From the NCBI GenBank assembly GCA_964630665.1, contig CAZVVN010000011.1, positions 1-64,000 of the forward strand: a stretch of DNA of 64,000 bases. The letters run 5' to 3'. The notes below the pieces were generated by a model, which worked only from the letters and a program-made list of their open reading frames with translations, was not told the DNA's origin and did no database searches. Position 1 is the stretch's first letter, and each line of letters begins with the position of its first letter. Of this stretch, positions 35,013-43,282 are shown piece by piece. Position numbers and translations under genes: made by a program. Origin of the DNA: UBA9619 sp964630665 (lineage in GTDB: Bacteria; Pseudomonadota; Gammaproteobacteria; Arenicellales; UBA868).

Positions 35013-35695
35013 CTCGTGTGCCGGTCCTGGCGATTGATGGCCCAGGCGGTTCCGGGAAAGGAACGGTTGCCTTCAACATTGCAACGGCCAGAAACTGGCA
35101 TCTTCTGGATAGCGGCGCGCTTTACCGAGCCTTTTCTTTTGCGGCAAACCAAAACGGCGTATCCCCAGACGACACGAGTGGTCTTCGAGCAATTTTTCGC
35201 ACGATAGTTATCCAGTTTAAGATATCAAGTGGCAGCGAGATTCGAGTGCAAGTCGATGGTAGCGACGTTACGGAACAGATCAGGAGTGCTGAAGGTGGGG
35301 TGTTGGCCTCAAAATATGCTTCAGTTCCAACTGTCAGGAGGTGCTTGCTGTCAAGACAGAGGCAGGAACGGAAAGCACCCGGGTTAGTGGCTGATGGCCG
35401 AGATATGGGCACCGTGGTTTTCCCGGACGCAACACTTAAGATCTACCTGACCGCGAGCATCAGGGTAAGGGCAGAAAGACGCTATAAACAGTTGAAGAGT
35501 AAGGGTTTTGATGTTAACCTTGCCCGGATTGAACGCGAGGTATCTGAACGGGACGATAAAGACAGTTCCCGGGCAGTATCGCCGATGAGACCAGCAGAAG
35601 ATGCCATCTTGGTCGATACATCAGATTTGAGGATCGTGGAGGTTGTAAAGAAGATTGAGAGTCTGCTCGAAGACAGGTTGGAACTGACCCCCTAA
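35009..35695 (+). CDS. cmk: Cytidylate kinase
   Basis: Phosphorylates CMP and dCMP using ATP. The 228-residue protein starts at an ATG overlapping the aroA stop and has the P-loop AIDGPGGSGKGTVA at residues 7-20, LLDSGALYRAFSFAA in the NMP-binding region, and VADGRDMGTVVFPDA. The lid segment carries RAERRYKQL and ERDDKDSSRAVSPM. The aroA-cmk-rpsA order is standard in Proteobacteria. Confidence 0.96.
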   Translation: MTRVPVLAIDGPGGSGKGTVAFNIATARNWHLLDSGALYRAFSFAANQNGVSPDDTSGLRAIFRTIVIQFKISSGSEIRVQVDGSDVTEQIRSAEGGVLASKYASVPTVRRCLLSRQRQERKAPGLVADGRDMGTVVFPDATLKIYLTASIRVRAERRYKQLKSKGFDVNLARIEREVSERDDKDSSRAVSPMRPAEDAILVDTSDLRIVEVVKKIESLLEDRLELTP

Positions 35696-35772
35696 TTCCG
35701 AACTAACTTCCAGCGGCCACTGCCTCCTTACATGGCAACGCAAATCAACTGTCCCGTCAGGGCCTGACCGCG

Positions 35773-35802
35773 TTGACCGAAATTCACTGCCAACAATGTA
35801 TT
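35773..35802 (+). promoter_or_regulatory. Possible rpsA promoter
   Basis: TTGACC and TGTATT are 18 bases apart within the 138-bp gap between cmk and rpsA. The -35 matches five of six consensus positions and the -10 four of six. The predicted start is about 25 bases before the chosen rpsA ATG. An rpsA promoter is expected biologically, but this assignment is by eye. Confidence 0.35.
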
Positions 35803-35833
35803 TTTGGAACCTGATCCCTGGATAAAACTCACC

Positions 35834-37507
35834 ATGTCAGAAAGTTTTGCCGAACTGCTCGAGGAGAGCTTCAAAAAGTCACAAATGAACCCGGGCGCTG
35901 TCATCGAAGCGGAGGTGGTCGATGTCAACGGCGACTTCGTTGTGGTCAACGCAGGTCTGAAGTCAGAGTCTGAGATTCCAGCAATCCAGTTCAGAGACTC
36001 CGAAGGCAATGTTTCGGTTGCCGTTGGAGACCTCGTCGAGGTTGCGATCGAAACAGTAGAAGATGGGTTCGGTAATACCCGCCTCTCCCGCGAGCGGGCG
36101 CGCAGAGTCAAATCATGGGAAGTGCTCGAGCAATCTTTTGAGGCGCAATCGATCGTGACGGGATTTCTAACCGGTAAGGTTAAGGGTGGTTTTACCGTGT
36201 CTATTGATGAGGTGCGGGCTTTCCTCCCCGGCTCTCTAGTGGATGTGCGACCGGTAACGGATACGAACTTCCTGGAAAACAAGGAACTGGAATTTAAGGT
36301 AATCAAACTCGACCGAGCCAGAAACAATGTCGTCGTATCGCGAAGAGCTGTCGTCGAAAAGGAGATGGAGGCCGAGCGCTCTCAATTACTCGAGAACCTG
36401 GAAGAAGGCCAGATTATTAACGGTGTTGTGAAGAACCTCACCGACTATGGGGCTTTCGTCAACCTGGGTGGCCTGGATGGTCTTCTGCATATAACAGATA
36501 TTGCCTGGAAAAGAGTAAAACATCCTTCGGAGGTGCTTTCGGTTGGCCAAGAGTTAGATGTACGTGTGCTGAAGTTCGATCGAGAAAGAAATCGGGTCTC
36601 ACTGGGTCTGAAACAACTTGGAGAGGATCCTTGGTCTGATATTGCGAGACGTTATCCGGAAAGCACTCGGATTTTCGGAAAGATAACGAATTTAACTGAC
36701 TATGGTGTTTTCGTTGAACTTGAAGAAGGAGTTGAAGGGCTGGTCCACGTCTCGGAAATGGATTGGACAAACAAAAACGTGCACCCCAGTAAGGTCTGCC
36801 ACCTGGGTGACGAAGTCGAGGTCATGGTGCTGGAGGTGGATTCCGAAAGACGTCGTATTTCCCTGGGCATCAAACAGTGCACTGCCAATCCATGGGAAGA
36901 ATTCGCTGCTACGCACAATCGCAACGACAGGATCACAGGGCAGATAAAATCGATCACAGACTTTGGTGTCTTCATTGGACTTGAAGGCGGTATCGATGGT
37001 CTGATACATCTGAGCGATTTGTCCTGGGACCGCCCCGGGGAAGACATAGCCAGGGAATTCAATAAAGGCGATGAAATCACAGCCGTCGTGCTTTCGGTAG
37101 ACCCTGATCGGGAGAGAATCTCTTTGGGTATTAAGCAGGCACAGGAAGACCCGTTCAGTGCGTACGTATCCAGTAACTCTAAAGGAACTGTCGTTAAGGG
37201 TACTGTAGAGTCTGTGGACGCAAAAGGTGCTGTGATAAGGTTGGCGGAGGGCATTGAAGGTTATCTACGAGCAGCTGAATTGTCTCGGAATTTTGTTGAA
37301 GATGCCCGCAACGTGCTACAAAAGGACGCTGATATTGAAGCGAGAATAACCAGTATTGAGCGCAAAACCCGACGGATCACTTTATCCATAAAAGCGTTGG
37401 AGGCGGAAGTAGAAGGGCGGGCTATCGAAGAGTATGCGTCAAAGGGATCAACAACCGTATCTCTGGGTGAGAAACTTATGGAGCAACTGGAAAAACAAGA
37501 TCCTTGA
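35834..37507 (+). CDS. rpsA: 30S ribosomal protein S1
   Basis: Largest 30S protein, which captures and unfolds mRNA for initiation. The ATG at 35834 gives 557 residues, equal to E. coli S1, beginning MSESFAELLEES; an in-frame ATG ten codons upstream is not typical. Six S1 OB-fold repeats are visible. Repeats 3-6 have the clear pattern of a G.V/I..LTDYG.F..L..G.(D/E)GL.H.S/T signature (for example NLTDYGAFVNLGGLDGLLHITD and SITDFGVFIGLEGGIDGLIHLSD, quoted in parts). S1 binding matters here because several genes of the window lack strong Shine-Dalgarno sites. Confidence 0.97.
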   Translation: MSESFAELLEESFKKSQMNPGAVIEAEVVDVNGDFVVVNAGLKSESEIPAIQFRDSEGNVSVAVGDLVEVAIETVEDGFGNTRLSRERARRVKSWEVLEQSFEAQSIVTGFLTGKVKGGFTVSIDEVRAFLPGSLVDVRPVTDTNFLENKELEFKVIKLDRARNNVVVSRRAVVEKEMEAERSQLLENLEEGQIINGVVKNLTDYGAFVNLGGLDGLLHITDIAWKRVKHPSEVLSVGQELDVRVLKFDRERNRVSLGLKQLGEDPWSDIARRYPESTRIFGKITNLTDYGVFVELEEGVEGLVHVSEMDWTNKNVHPSKVCHLGDEVEVMVLEVDSERRRISLGIKQCTANPWEEFAATHNRNDRITGQIKSITDFGVFIGLEGGIDGLIHLSDLSWDRPGEDIAREFNKGDEITAVVLSVDPDRERISLGIKQAQEDPFSAYVSSNSKGTVVKGTVESVDAKGAVIRLAEGIEGYLRAAELSRNFVEDARNVLQKDADIEARITSIERKTRRITLSIKALEAEVEGRAIEEYASKGSTTVSLGEKLMEQLEKQDP

Positions 37508-37562
37508 GGGAAGCGGCCCCTAACTTGTCAGCCAACATGAACAACACGTCAAACGCAGATTT

Positions 37563-37892
37563 ATGACCAAGTCAGACCTCATCGATCATTTGACGCGTGG
37601 ACAATTGCATTTGTCCCCAAGAGATATTGAGTCGTCGGTTAATTCCATACTAGAGCACATGACTCAATCACTAATTGATGGTGATCGAATCGAGATCAGA
37701 GGCTTCGGCAGTATAGGTCTTCGTTACAGAGCACCGAGACTTGGGAGGAATCCCAAGACAGGCGCAGCCGTACATGTCGATGCGAAATATGTCCCTCATT
37801 TCAAACCGGGCCGAATGCTTCGCGAACGGGTCAACCACGGGTTAACAGGCACGAATCAGCCCGCTGCGCCTGGGGATCCGATCACCAGGTAG
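37563..37892 (+). CDS. ihfB: Integration host factor beta subunit
   Basis: DNA-bending HU-family protein that pairs with IHF-alpha. Of 109 residues, the first 94 or so match IHF-beta: MTKSDLIDHL at the start, IEIRGFGSIGLRYR before the arm, and the beta-arm GRNPKTGAAVHV with the intercalating proline, then KYVPHFKPGRMLRERV. The last fifteen residues are an extra proline/glycine-rich tail. The rpsA-ihfB pairing is nearly universal in this group, which settles beta over alpha. Confidence 0.95.
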   Translation: MTKSDLIDHLTRGQLHLSPRDIESSVNSILEHMTQSLIDGDRIEIRGFGSIGLRYRAPRLGRNPKTGAAVHVDAKYVPHFKPGRMLRERVNHGLTGTNQPAAPGDPITR

Positions 37893-37928
37893 CGTTGCGG
37901 TCTGCGTGATAAATCGCCGCTCTGATTT

Positions 37929-38222
37929 GTGAGATTATTGATTCTCGTTTTAGCTTCCCTTGTCCTGCTCATACTGGGATCGACCTTCGCTGTCAGAAAC
38001 CCACAACAGGTTTCGATCGACTATTATTTGGGCTTGCGTTATCAAGGCTCTCTGGCTGGATTGATGCTGCTTTCATTCGGAATCGGAGCTATTGCGGCTT
38101 CCCTGGCATTTGGTTGGCGGGTGTTACGACTCAGGCGGGCTATCAACAAGGCCAACCGCGTTATAAGTCTCGGCTGCCCGGAACAACGCCTCGGAAAGCT
38201 CACTGAAATTCGGAGAAAGTAA
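37929..38222 (+). CDS. lapA: LapA family inner-membrane protein
   Basis: Small membrane protein (DUF1049) that works alongside LapB in LPS assembly control. It has 97 residues from a GTG, with two predicted helices (about 2-21 and 43-64), the NPQQVSIDYYLG loop between them typical of LapA, and a basic cytoplasmic end. It precedes lapB by five bases, as in E. coli lapA-lapB. Confidence 0.9.
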   Translation: MRLLILVLASLVLLILGSTFAVRNPQQVSIDYYLGLRYQGSLAGLMLLSFGIGAIAASLAFGWRVLRLRRAINKANRVISLGCPEQRLGKLTEIRRK

Positions 38223-38227
38223 GCACC

Positions 38228-39388
38228 TTGGACCCGGTCTGGCTTCTGATATTCCTGCCTCTTGCGGCAGCTTCTGGCTGGTACGCTGCCAGGCACGGGT
38301 GGCACTATTCTTCTGGTCCGGAAAAACTACTCCCTAGTACCTATTACCGAAGCCTCAACTATCTCCTAAATGAGCAGCATGACAAGGCGTTGGATGTCCT
38401 GATTGAAGCACTGGAGGAGCATGAGGAAACGGTAGAAATCCAATTGGCGCTGGGAAGTCTATTTCGGCGCCGAGGCGAGGTCGAAAGGGCCACACAGTTA
38501 CATCAAAATCTGGTCGCGCGCAGCGGCCTCGATCCGAAACAACGATTGCATGCGCTGTTCGAACTTTCGCAGGATTACTACAAAGCCGGTTTATTGGATC
38601 GAGCTGAAAACCTTCTGGTTGAGGTCACTGTCTCAACAGAGCTTTCTGAGTCTGCTTATCGTTTGTTGGTGCAGATCTATGAGCAAGAAAAGGAGTGGGA
38701 AAGTGCGGTTGCCGCCGCGTCAAAACTGAGTGAGGCCAGTGGAGATGATCTAGCGAGTTTAATAGCGCAGTTTCTTTGCGAACTCGGCGATACCAGCATG
38801 GTGGCAGGAAAATATTCAGAAAGCGAGGCTTATGTCAAAGAGGCCCTGAAAACCGATCCGGACTGTGCACGGGCGCTGATACAGTCGGGACGATTGCATG
38901 CAATTCGAGGGCAGCACCGATCAGCAATAAGGGCATGGTCCAGGATTTCTGAAAGAAGACCAGAAATGGTTGTCGACGTGGTAGATCTTGTCCGCAGCAG
39001 TTACGAAGCCCTTAATGCGAAACTCGGTTATCGGCAATTCTTGGAATCGAGTCTGAAAAAAAATGATGACTTCAGGTTGGTTCTTGCACTCGTCGAACTG
39101 CTTAATGATCTCGATGAAGTAGATGAAGCTAGAAACTACCTGGTAGATTGGATCCAGAACAATCGAACTCTCGAACCGTTGTATAGGCTTCTTGAGCCAA
39201 ACGGTGGTGATGAGGAAAAATCGACAACAGTAGACCTCGGGCTTGTGAGCCAACTGGTTTCCAGCGTCGCTACTGTTAAGGGTGGATATGAATGCCGCCA
39301 GTGCGGCTTCAGAGCCAAGGCAATGCACTGGCAATGTCCGGGATGCAGAAGCTGGAATACCACCACGCCGAGGCGATGGGTGACCTAG
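38228..39388 (+). CDS. lapB: LPS assembly protein LapB (YciM)
   Basis: Membrane-anchored TPR protein that in E. coli promotes FtsH-mediated degradation of LpxC and so balances LPS against phospholipid. The TTG start gives 386 residues. They comprise an N-terminal helix (VWLLIFLPLAAASGWY), a GPEKLLPSTYYRSLNYLLNEQ..KALDVL lead into the TPR repeats, and a C-terminal rubredoxin-type metal site with CRQCGF and CPGCRSW. All features of YciM are present. Upstream GGAG is twelve bases from the TTG. It lies between ihfB-lapA and the heptose genes, an LPS context. Confidence 0.95.
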   Translation: MDPVWLLIFLPLAAASGWYAARHGWHYSSGPEKLLPSTYYRSLNYLLNEQHDKALDVLIEALEEHEETVEIQLALGSLFRRRGEVERATQLHQNLVARSGLDPKQRLHALFELSQDYYKAGLLDRAENLLVEVTVSTELSESAYRLLVQIYEQEKEWESAVAAASKLSEASGDDLASLIAQFLCELGDTSMVAGKYSESEAYVKEALKTDPDCARALIQSGRLHAIRGQHRSAIRAWSRISERRPEMVVDVVDLVRSSYEALNAKLGYRQFLESSLKKNDDFRLVLALVELLNDLDEVDEARNYLVDWIQNNRTLEPLYRLLEPNGGDEEKSTTVDLGLVSQLVSSVATVKGGYECRQCGFRAKAMHWQCPGCRSWNTTTPRRWVT

Positions 39389-39463
39389 TTACCCCATTTT
39401 CCCCGGCCGGTCAAGCGACATATGACCATTGATACCAAAACCAAGCAGTGTGAGACTTAGCAT

Positions 39464-39488
39464 TGCCACAGGGATAGTGGCACTTTTC
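39464..39488 (+). terminator. Probable intrinsic terminator after lapB
   Basis: TGCCAC pairs with GTGGCA around a 7-base loop, followed by CTTTTC. It lies between lapB and the ComEA-like gene, about 75 bases after the lapB stop. The stem is short, so efficiency is uncertain. Confidence 0.45.
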
Positions 39489-39519
39489 TCAATCACAAAA
39501 TCTACAAGGAGCGTAGACT

Positions 39520-39822
39520 ATGCGAATATTCAAATATCTGACCTTAGCTGTTGGTAGTATTCTTATCGCCGGCGGTGTCTTTGCCAGCCCGGTTGACATC
39601 AACTCTGCAGGTGTAGCCAGTCTGGCGACGAATATTCAAGGTATCGGCCCAAAACTGGCCCAGGCCATCGTAGACTACCGGAAAGAGAACGGTCCATTTC
39701 TGTCTTTAGAAGATCTGATGAGTGTCAAAGGTATAGGCCCTGCCATACTGGAACGAAACCTTGACCAACTGCTTATTCTGGATCCTGCGGGCGAAAAAGG
39801 TGGCGTTGAATTTACCAACTGA
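39520..39822 (+). CDS. Secreted ComEA-like helix-hairpin-helix protein
   Basis: Periplasmic DNA-binding protein of the ComEA type, probably binding incoming DNA behind the outer membrane for competence. Its 100 residues start with a signal peptide (MRIFKYLTLAVGSILIAGG, cleavage likely after VFAS). One HhH2 domain follows, with VDINSAG, NIQGIGPKLAQAIVDYR and VKGIGPAILERN. The ATG follows a strong AAGGAG ribosome site, and a long terminator follows the gene, so it looks monocistronic. A related gene in the lapB-heptose neighbourhood is familiar to me from betaproteobacteria. Uptake function is inferred from the fold. Confidence 0.88.
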   Translation: MRIFKYLTLAVGSILIAGGVFASPVDINSAGVASLATNIQGIGPKLAQAIVDYRKENGPFLSLEDLMSVKGIGPAILERNLDQLLILDPAGEKGGVEFTN

Positions 39823-39842
39823 TAAAATTGACTTCGAATTGA

Positions 39843-39874
39843 GGACAGGGTGCCAGGCAGGCACCCTGTCCTTT
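39843..39874 (+). terminator. Strong intrinsic terminator
   Basis: A perfect 12-bp stem, GGACAGGGTGCC with GGCACCCTGTCC, around the loop AGGCA is followed by TTTG. It separates the ComEA-like gene from ugd. The stem has good GC content near the base, and the T-run is short. Confidence 0.75.
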
Positions 39875-39913
39875 GTATTGTAAAGAGAATCCTATTCGGA
39901 GTCACCAGAAATA

Positions 39914-41248
39914 ATGAAGGTAACTGTCATAGGAACGGGTTATGTCGGTCTGGTCAGTGGCACCTGCCTTGCTGATGCAGGCCATGACGTGCTGTGTATT
40001 GATTCGGACAAAAAGAAAATCGAAGAACTGTCTAAGGGACAGGTTCCTATATATGAACCTGGTCTCGAGACGCTCTTGAAATCAAATATTGAAGCTCAAC
40101 GACTGACTTTTTCGACTGATGTAACCCAGGGCGTGCGGAGCGCCGACATTATATTTATTGCAGTGGGAACACCTCCGAGTGAGGATGGCTCCGCCGACTT
40201 GTCCCACGTCCTTGAGGTGGCCAGGTCTATTGGCAAGGCGATGGATTCCTCTAAAGTGGTCGCTACAAAATCGACTGTTCCGGTCGGCACAGGAGATTTG
40301 ATCCGGAATACTATTCAATCAGAACTCGATGCCAAGCACAGCCGCAACCATTTTATGGTCGTGTCCAATCCGGAATTCCTTGCGGAGGGCGCTGCTGTCA
40401 CGGACTTTCAGAAACCTGACAGGATCATAGTTGGGACTGACAGTCCAGAAGCTGGGGTGCTGATGGAAGAGCTTTATGCGCCGTTTAACCGAAACAACAG
40501 GCGTCTATTGCGAATGGATATCCGTTCAGCTGAACTCACTAAATATGCCGCCAACGCGATGTTGGCCACCAAGATCTCTTTCATGAATGAGATAGCAAAT
40601 CTTTCCGAACAACTGGGCGCCGATGTGGAGGCTGTCAGACTTGGTATCGGTTCTGATCCAAGGATCGGTTCTCATTTTCTCTACCCGGGTTGTGGCTATG
40701 GTGGTTCGTGTTTTCCGAAAGATGTGCGTGCATTGTCTCAGACAGCTCAAGATGTTGGTTATGACTGCCGACTGCTGGGTACCGTTCAGGAAATTAACGA
40801 GAAGCAAAAGCTCGTAATTGGAAATAAAATTTTGCAAAGATTCAATAAGGACATAGAAAATCTGAAATTTGCAGTTTGGGGACTGTCTTTCAAGCCCAAT
40901 ACTGACGATATGCGAGAGGCACCAAGTGTCGTAATAATCAATCAACTACTTACCCAAGGAGCAATCGTATGTGCCTTCGATCCGGTTGCGATGCCTGAAG
41001 CTGAGTCGGTATTTCGCGGAAGGCAAAGGTTCTCAACAGGAGCCTCACCGTACGATGTACTGGTGGATGCAGATGCCTTGGTTGTTGTCACGGAATGGAA
41101 TCAATTCCGCGGGGCCGATTTTGAAAAAATGGGAGAAGTGATGCGAAAGAAGATCATATTTGACGGAAGAAATCTATTTGACCCCAATCTAGCCAGCGAA
41201 CACGGATTCGAATACCGGGGAATAGGCAGAGGTCTAATTGATCATTAG
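39914..41248 (+). CDS. ugd: UDP-glucose 6-dehydrogenase
   Basis: Oxidises UDP-glucose twice to UDP-glucuronate with NAD, supplying uronic acid or aminoarabinose for LPS or capsule. The 444 residues have the Rossmann motif VIGTGYVGLVSG, KSTVPVGTGD, EFLAEGAAV.DFQKPDRIIVG, the catalytic cysteine in YGGSCFPKDVRAL (about residue 260), and AVWGLSFKPNTDDMREAPS. Length and order are standard. It starts the run of nucleotide-sugar genes after a strong terminator. The neighbouring heptose genes point to LPS core use. Confidence 0.96.
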   Translation: MKVTVIGTGYVGLVSGTCLADAGHDVLCIDSDKKKIEELSKGQVPIYEPGLETLLKSNIEAQRLTFSTDVTQGVRSADIIFIAVGTPPSEDGSADLSHVLEVARSIGKAMDSSKVVATKSTVPVGTGDLIRNTIQSELDAKHSRNHFMVVSNPEFLAEGAAVTDFQKPDRIIVGTDSPEAGVLMEELYAPFNRNNRRLLRMDIRSAELTKYAANAMLATKISFMNEIANLSEQLGADVEAVRLGIGSDPRIGSHFLYPGCGYGGSCFPKDVRALSQTAQDVGYDCRLLGTVQEINEKQKLVIGNKILQRFNKDIENLKFAVWGLSFKPNTDDMREAPSVVIINQLLTQGAIVCAFDPVAMPEAESVFRGRQRFSTGASPYDVLVDADALVVVTEWNQFRGADFEKMGEVMRKKIIFDGRNLFDPNLASEHGFEYRGIGRGLIDH

Positions 41249-41306
41249 CAGGTGTCCAACAATCTGAGTTAAGGCGCTGGAGCAGGAAAATTCCAGCCGG
41301 CACTCT

Positions 41307-42236
41307 ATGACCGGGAAGATACTGATTGTTGGTGATTCAATGCTCGACCGCTACTGGTCGGGTATCGTCGAGCGTATTTCTCCGGAGGCTCCCGTGCCAA
41401 TTGTGAGTATTGAAGAAATTACGGAGAGACCTGGTGGCGCAGGTAATGTTGCTGCCAATGTTGCGGCTCTTGGTGGCGTGAGTCAGTTACTTTCAGTCGT
41501 CGGAGACGATGAATCAGGGCGGCGACTTGCTGACATTCTTGGCCAAGCAGGAGTTGATCAGCACTTGCATATTGATCCTCAAATGCGCACAACAGAGAAG
41601 CTGAGGGTGGTCTCGAGGAACCAACAGCTCATAAGACTTGATTTTGAGCAGGGCCCCCATTGGGATGTGCTGCAAAGGACACTTGGAGAATATAGGTGCC
41701 TGATTGCCGATGCATCTGTAGTCGTGGTTTCAGATTACAGTAAGGGGGCGGTTGAGAATATTGAGCTACTTATAGAGCTGGCCAACGATACCAATGTGCC
41801 GGTCGTGGTCGATCCAAAAGGAAACGACTTTACCCGATATCGGAGAGCTTCAGTGATTACTCCGAACCTGGCTGAATTCAAGGCTGTGGCTGGGCCATGC
41901 GATACCCCCACTATTCTCGAGGCCCGGGCCCGTGAACTGGTCAGTGACCTGGAGATAGAGGCGCTCTTGATTACTCTGGGTTCGGATGGAATGGTCCTTT
42001 ACCTTGGGTCGGGTGAGAAGTATCACCAGGATTCCGTTGCCCGAGAGGTTTATGATGTCAGTGGTGCCGGCGACACAGTCGTCGCTGCAGTCTCTGTCTT
42101 TATGGCCGCGGGGCTGGACTGGCCACGGACCCTCGAGTATGCCAATACGGCTGCTGGTATTGTCGTAGGGAAATTTGGAACAGCAGTGGTTAACATGGAT
42201 GAGTTAAAGTCGGAACTGAACCGAGGTCAGGATTAA
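41307..42236 (+). CDS. rfaE1: D-glycero-beta-D-manno-heptose 7-phosphate kinase
   Basis: PfkB-family kinase of the ADP-heptose pathway, making heptose-1,7-bisphosphate. It has 309 residues, with ILIVGDSMLDRYWSG and ISPEAPVPIV, the GGAGNVAANVAALGG motif, and the catalytic aspartate in VSGAGDTVVAA near the end. It is only the kinase half: E. coli HldE also has an adenylyltransferase domain, which is missing here and must be encoded elsewhere (rfaE2/hldC). The stop overlaps the hldD ATG by one base (TAATG). Confidence 0.93.
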   Translation: MTGKILIVGDSMLDRYWSGIVERISPEAPVPIVSIEEITERPGGAGNVAANVAALGGVSQLLSVVGDDESGRRLADILGQAGVDQHLHIDPQMRTTEKLRVVSRNQQLIRLDFEQGPHWDVLQRTLGEYRCLIADASVVVVSDYSKGAVENIELLIELANDTNVPVVVDPKGNDFTRYRRASVITPNLAEFKAVAGPCDTPTILEARARELVSDLEIEALLITLGSDGMVLYLGSGEKYHQDSVAREVYDVSGAGDTVVAAVSVFMAAGLDWPRTLEYANTAAGIVVGKFGTAVVNMDELKSELNRGQD

Positions 42237-43267
42237 TGTATGTTGTAACCGGTGGCGCCGGATTTATTGGCTCGAACTTGGTAGAAGGTCTGAACAGGAC
42301 TGGAGAAAATGATATTCTGGTCGTCGATGAATTCAATGATGTCTCTCAAGTTCGAAACCTAGCAGGCTGTCGGATCGCGGACTATCAGGATAAGGAAGAC
42401 TTCCTGATGAGTATTGAACGATCTGGTCTCCCCCCGACTACTTCAGCGGTATTTCACATGGGTGCCTGTTCGAACACTATGGCAGAAGATGGTCGATATG
42501 TTCTGAAGACAAATTTTGATTATTCAAAGAAGCTGCTACACGCGTGTGCAGACAGCAACGTACCTCTGATCTACGCCTCGTCGGCAGCGGTATATGGACG
42601 AGGCACCTCTTTTACCGAATCTGAACACCACGAATACCCGTTGAATGCTTACGCGTTCTCAAAGCAACTCTTCGACAGTTATGTCAGAAAGGAAGTGGCC
42701 AGGATTCCCTCGCAGGTGGTTGCCCTGCGGTATTTCAACGTCTATGGTCCAAGAGAAACCCATAAGGCGTCGATGGCGTCGATTGTTTACCAGATGTTCA
42801 AGCAATATTCTAAGCATGGCCGATTAAGGCTATTCCGGGGCACTGGAGGCTATGGTGATGGAGAGCAGCGACGGGATTTCATCTCGGTAGATGATATCGT
42901 CAGCGTCAATTTGTTTTTTTTGGATAATCCAGAATTGAGCGGCATATTCAATGTGGGTACCGGGTGTTCTCGGAGTTTCAACGACGTAGCGTTGGCGGTC
43001 ATCAACAGCATCCGGGCTACGCTACGGCTGTCACCCATTACGCTCAAGGATTCAGTCGCTGATGAACTGATAGAGTACTTTGATATTCCCGATAGCCTCA
43101 AACCCCGTTACCAGAGTTTCACCGAAGCTGATATCTCTCGACTGTGCAACGCTGGCTTTTCTTCAGGATTCCGCTCGCTGGAAGAGGGGGTGAGCGCCTA
43201 CCACAGTTGGTTAAAGGAGGAACAGCCATTTGAGATCTCGACTGGCAGTTTCCCGGTCGACCGGTAA
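42236..43267 (+). CDS. hldD: ADP-L-glycero-D-manno-heptose 6-epimerase
   Basis: Extended SDR that inverts C6 of ADP-D-glycero-D-manno-heptose for the LPS inner core. It has 343 residues, with VVTGGAGFIGSNLVEGLN at the very N-terminus and a serine-rich strand ending in YASSAAVYG. The YAFSK catalytic tyrosine and lysine (about Tyr139) are intact, and RYFNVYGPRE and HKASMASI are present. A C-terminal extension of about 30 residues exceeds the E. coli length. It is translationally coupled to rfaE1. Confidence 0.93.
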   Translation: MYVVTGGAGFIGSNLVEGLNRTGENDILVVDEFNDVSQVRNLAGCRIADYQDKEDFLMSIERSGLPPTTSAVFHMGACSNTMAEDGRYVLKTNFDYSKKLLHACADSNVPLIYASSAAVYGRGTSFTESEHHEYPLNAYAFSKQLFDSYVRKEVARIPSQVVALRYFNVYGPRETHKASMASIVYQMFKQYSKHGRLRLFRGTGGYGDGEQRRDFISVDDIVSVNLFFLDNPELSGIFNVGTGCSRSFNDVALAVINSIRATLRLSPITLKDSVADELIEYFDIPDSLKPRYQSFTEADISRLCNAGFSSGFRSLEEGVSAYHSWLKEEQPFEISTGSFPVDR

Positions 43268-43282
43268 TCGCCCGGGTTGCAG

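Noticed and set aside
36700..37254. 184-codon antisense ORF inside rpsA
   Set aside because: A serine-rich shadow of the S1 repeats, produced by the coding strand's codon pattern; not a gene.
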